A stretch of DNA of 5,490 nucleotides from Hydrogenophaga sp. (GTDB lineage Bacteria > Pseudomonadota > Gammaproteobacteria > Burkholderiales > Burkholderiaceae_C): assembly GCA_011390855.1 (NCBI GenBank), contig JAABRN010000067.1:1-5490 (forward strand). The letters run 5' to 3'. Under the pieces are notes generated by a model. That model did no database searches, was not told the origin of the DNA, and worked only from the letters and a program-made list of their open reading frames with translations. The position numbers and the translations under genes are program-made. Shown in pieces: positions 3,975 through 5,490 of this stretch. Each line of letters starts with the position of its first letter. Position 1 is the stretch's first letter.

Positions 3975-5490
3975 CTAGTTCCGCGAGTCCGGCTGCGCGG
4001 GTTGGCGAGGCTGAACCGGCTGGGCTGGTGCAGCAGGCTGCGGCGAAGGCTGCACGTTCGGCGCAGCGTTGGGAAAGCTCGGGTTGCAAGGGTCTGTCCC
4101 TTCCTCGCTGCCTTGCTCGATCAAAGGCAGGATGGCGGCGACCGGGCCAGCCACCGCGCCCAGCGCCAGTGCGCCCAGAACACGCCCGACCAGTCCCTGG
4201 GACTCGATGCCCACGTTCGGGTCTGCCAGGGTGCCGGTCACGGTGACGGGCGTGCGCAGCGACACCAGCGAGAAGTCCTTGGGCCGGGTGACCACGTGCA
4301 GGTTCAGTGTTTCGTCGCTCAGGTTCACATTGCCTGTGATCCACACCGTGCTGTCTTCGTTGTCAACCACCGCCAGCCTGGGCTCGATCAGGCCGTTGCG
4401 GGCAACCAGGTCAAACCGGGCGCAGCGCAGCGGCAGAGGCCTGTCGCCGGTGATCACCACTCCCAGTGCCTGTGCCAGATCGATGCCCATGGCTTCAGTG
4501 ATCAGGTGGGACATGGTGCTTTCACGCAGCGCAAGGTTCAGGGGGCCGTTGGCAGAGCCCAGGATCTCGGCGGTTGAATTGCCCGCGCCTTGCAGGTGCA
4601 TGTTCCCGGCGAGCACGCCTGTGATGTAAGCCTGCACCGTTTCATCGGTGCCTTGAAAGGCGGCTTTGCGGTCCCGGTCAAGCGCGGCCGATGCGGTGGC
4701 GGGTGGCGCTTCGCCTTCTGCCGCATCTGGGCGAAGGCCCCTGATCCAGCCCGCCATGTCGATGCCATCGAACGCCAGACGTGCTTCCCATTTTGCCGGG
4801 CTGGCATTGCTGTCCAGCGCCGTCATGCCCTTGACCTGCCCGCTGGACACCACGGCTTGCAGGGCCGCCAGTTGCAACACACCGTCGTCAAGAAGCACCT
4901 GGGTCTTCAGCTGCCGCAAAGGTGCCATCGCCTGGGTACCAAAGTCCAGCGTTTCAATCTCCACCTGCACATCGGCATCCATGGCTTTCAGTGAGGGCAG
5001 GTCGAAGCGGCGCTGCGGCAAGGCGCGGTTGCCGGGCACGTTGGCAGGCCGCTCGGCGTCTGTGTTGCCACCCCCGCCCAATGCAGGTCCCAGGTCGGCC
5101 AGTGCCAGCTTGGGTCCCGTGATCTTGCCTGTGAGACGCGGTGGCTGGGTCAGCTGTTCGTATTGCAGATCGCCCTGGAGCCGGCTGCTGCCGATGTGCG
5201 CGCGTGTGGTCTTCAGTCGCCAGATGCCGGCGTCCTGCTGCAGTTCGCCACGCAGGTCGAATTCCGGGGTTTGTGGCAAGGTCAGGCCCAGCGGCTCAGC
5301 CACGTCTGCCAGCGAGGGCCCTGCCACCTCCAGCGTTCCCTGCAACCGCGGAGTACCCAGCAGGGAAGCGGCCTCACCGTCGTACAGCACGCGGGTGGAA
5401 GCCACCGTTCCCTCAATCCGCACCGGCACCCAGGGCGCATCAGCGGCTGCATCCGGGTCCTGCAACAAGGGCAGGGTGCTGCCGGCATGC
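3975..5490 (-). CDS. AsmA family protein, C-terminal part (5' end beyond the window)
   Basis: The frame runs from the TAG at 3975-3977 to the right edge without a stop, giving 504 visible residues; the TTG at 5468 is inside the gene, not its start. AsmA-family proteins are large, anchored in the inner membrane by an N-terminal helix (not visible here), with a periplasmic beta-rich groove related to lipid-transfer bridge proteins, and affect outer-membrane assembly or phospholipid transport. The C-terminal AsmA signature is well preserved: repeated beta segments such as RLQGDLQYEQL and RLTGKITGPKLAL, then GNSTAEILGSANG (about 4550-4585), PLRCARFDLVARNGLIEP, ETLNLHVVTRPKDFSLVSLRTPVTV-type strands, and GTLADPNVGIES. 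A short hydrophobic Ala/Gly stretch (VLGALALGAVAGPVAAILPL) precedes a conserved-looking Cys and a Pro/Gln/Ala-rich tail of about 36 residues (3978-4085), probably disordered. Full members commonly reach 600 to over 1000 residues. No partner gene is visible. Confidence 0.9.
   Translation of the reverse strand, partial: HAGSTLPLLQDPDAAADAPWVPVRIEGTVASTRVLYDGEAASLLGTPRLQGTLEVAGPSLADVAEPLGLTLPQTPEFDLRGELQQDAGIWRLKTTRAHIGSSRLQGDLQYEQLTQPPRLTGKITGPKLALADLGPALGGGGNTDAERPANVPGNRALPQRRFDLPSLKAMDADVQVEIETLDFGTQAMAPLRQLKTQVLLDDGVLQLAALQAVVSSGQVKGMTALDSNASPAKWEARLAFDGIDMAGWIRGLRPDAAEGEAPPATASAALDRDRKAAFQGTDETVQAYITGVLAGNMHLQGAGNSTAEILGSANGPLNLALRESTMSHLITEAMGIDLAQALGVVITGDRPLPLRCARFDLVARNGLIEPRLAVVDNEDSTVWITGNVNLSDETLNLHVVTRPKDFSLVSLRTPVTVTGTLADPNVGIESQGLVGRVLGALALGAVAGPVAAILPLIEQGSEEGTDPCNPSFPNAAPNVQPSPQPAAPAQPVQPRQPAQPDSRN

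Noticed and set aside
4002..4629. Plus-strand frames antisense to the AsmA gene
   Set aside because: The minus frame carries the AsmA C-terminal signature over its whole length; the plus frames are antisense shadows.

Overview
The window looks like chromosomal DNA from a high-GC betaproteobacterium, most likely of the Comamonadaceae (Hydrogenophaga/Acidovorax-like). That placement is inferred from base composition, the G/C-rich third positions of the genes and the style of the proteins. No marker gene fixes it. Nothing mobile is visible: no insertion sequence, integrase, tRNA, rRNA or CRISPR array.

Layout, left to right: (1) 1-996 (+), the C-terminal two thirds of a flavin-dependent aromatic-ring monooxygenase, cut by the left edge. 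(2) 997-1214, non-coding as far as can be seen. (3) 1215-1430 and 1579-1794 (-), two tandem 71-residue CsbD-family stress proteins that are paralogues of each other, separated by 148 bases that can form three hairpins. (4) 1795-1934, a divergent control region rich in inverted repeats. (5) 1935-3068 (+), an MscS-family mechanosensitive channel. (6) 3097-3456 (-), an HPF/RaiA-family ribosome-associated protein, converging on the channel gene with 28 bases between stop codons. (7) 3457-3689, a second divergent control region with a near-consensus FNR/Anr-type box and a perfect 14-base dyad. (8) 3690-3956 (+), a small protein of unknown function. (9) 3975-5490 (-), the C-terminal part of a large AsmA-family envelope protein, cut by the right edge.

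The middle of the window groups genes usually tied to slowed growth and envelope or osmotic stress: CsbD proteins (general-stress regulated in the species where they were studied), a tension-gated channel, and a ribosome-associated factor. They are transcribed in alternating directions, so this is a neighbourhood and not an operon. If the FNR-type box is real, low oxygen may be one input to the hpf/small-gene pair. The monooxygenase and the AsmA protein look unrelated to this theme.

I do not see strong evidence for a wholly new biological system. The most worthwhile leads are the FNR-type box and dyad between hpf and the small unknown gene, the structured spacer between the two csbD paralogues, and the stacked dyads with a sigma-54-like motif in front of the channel gene.
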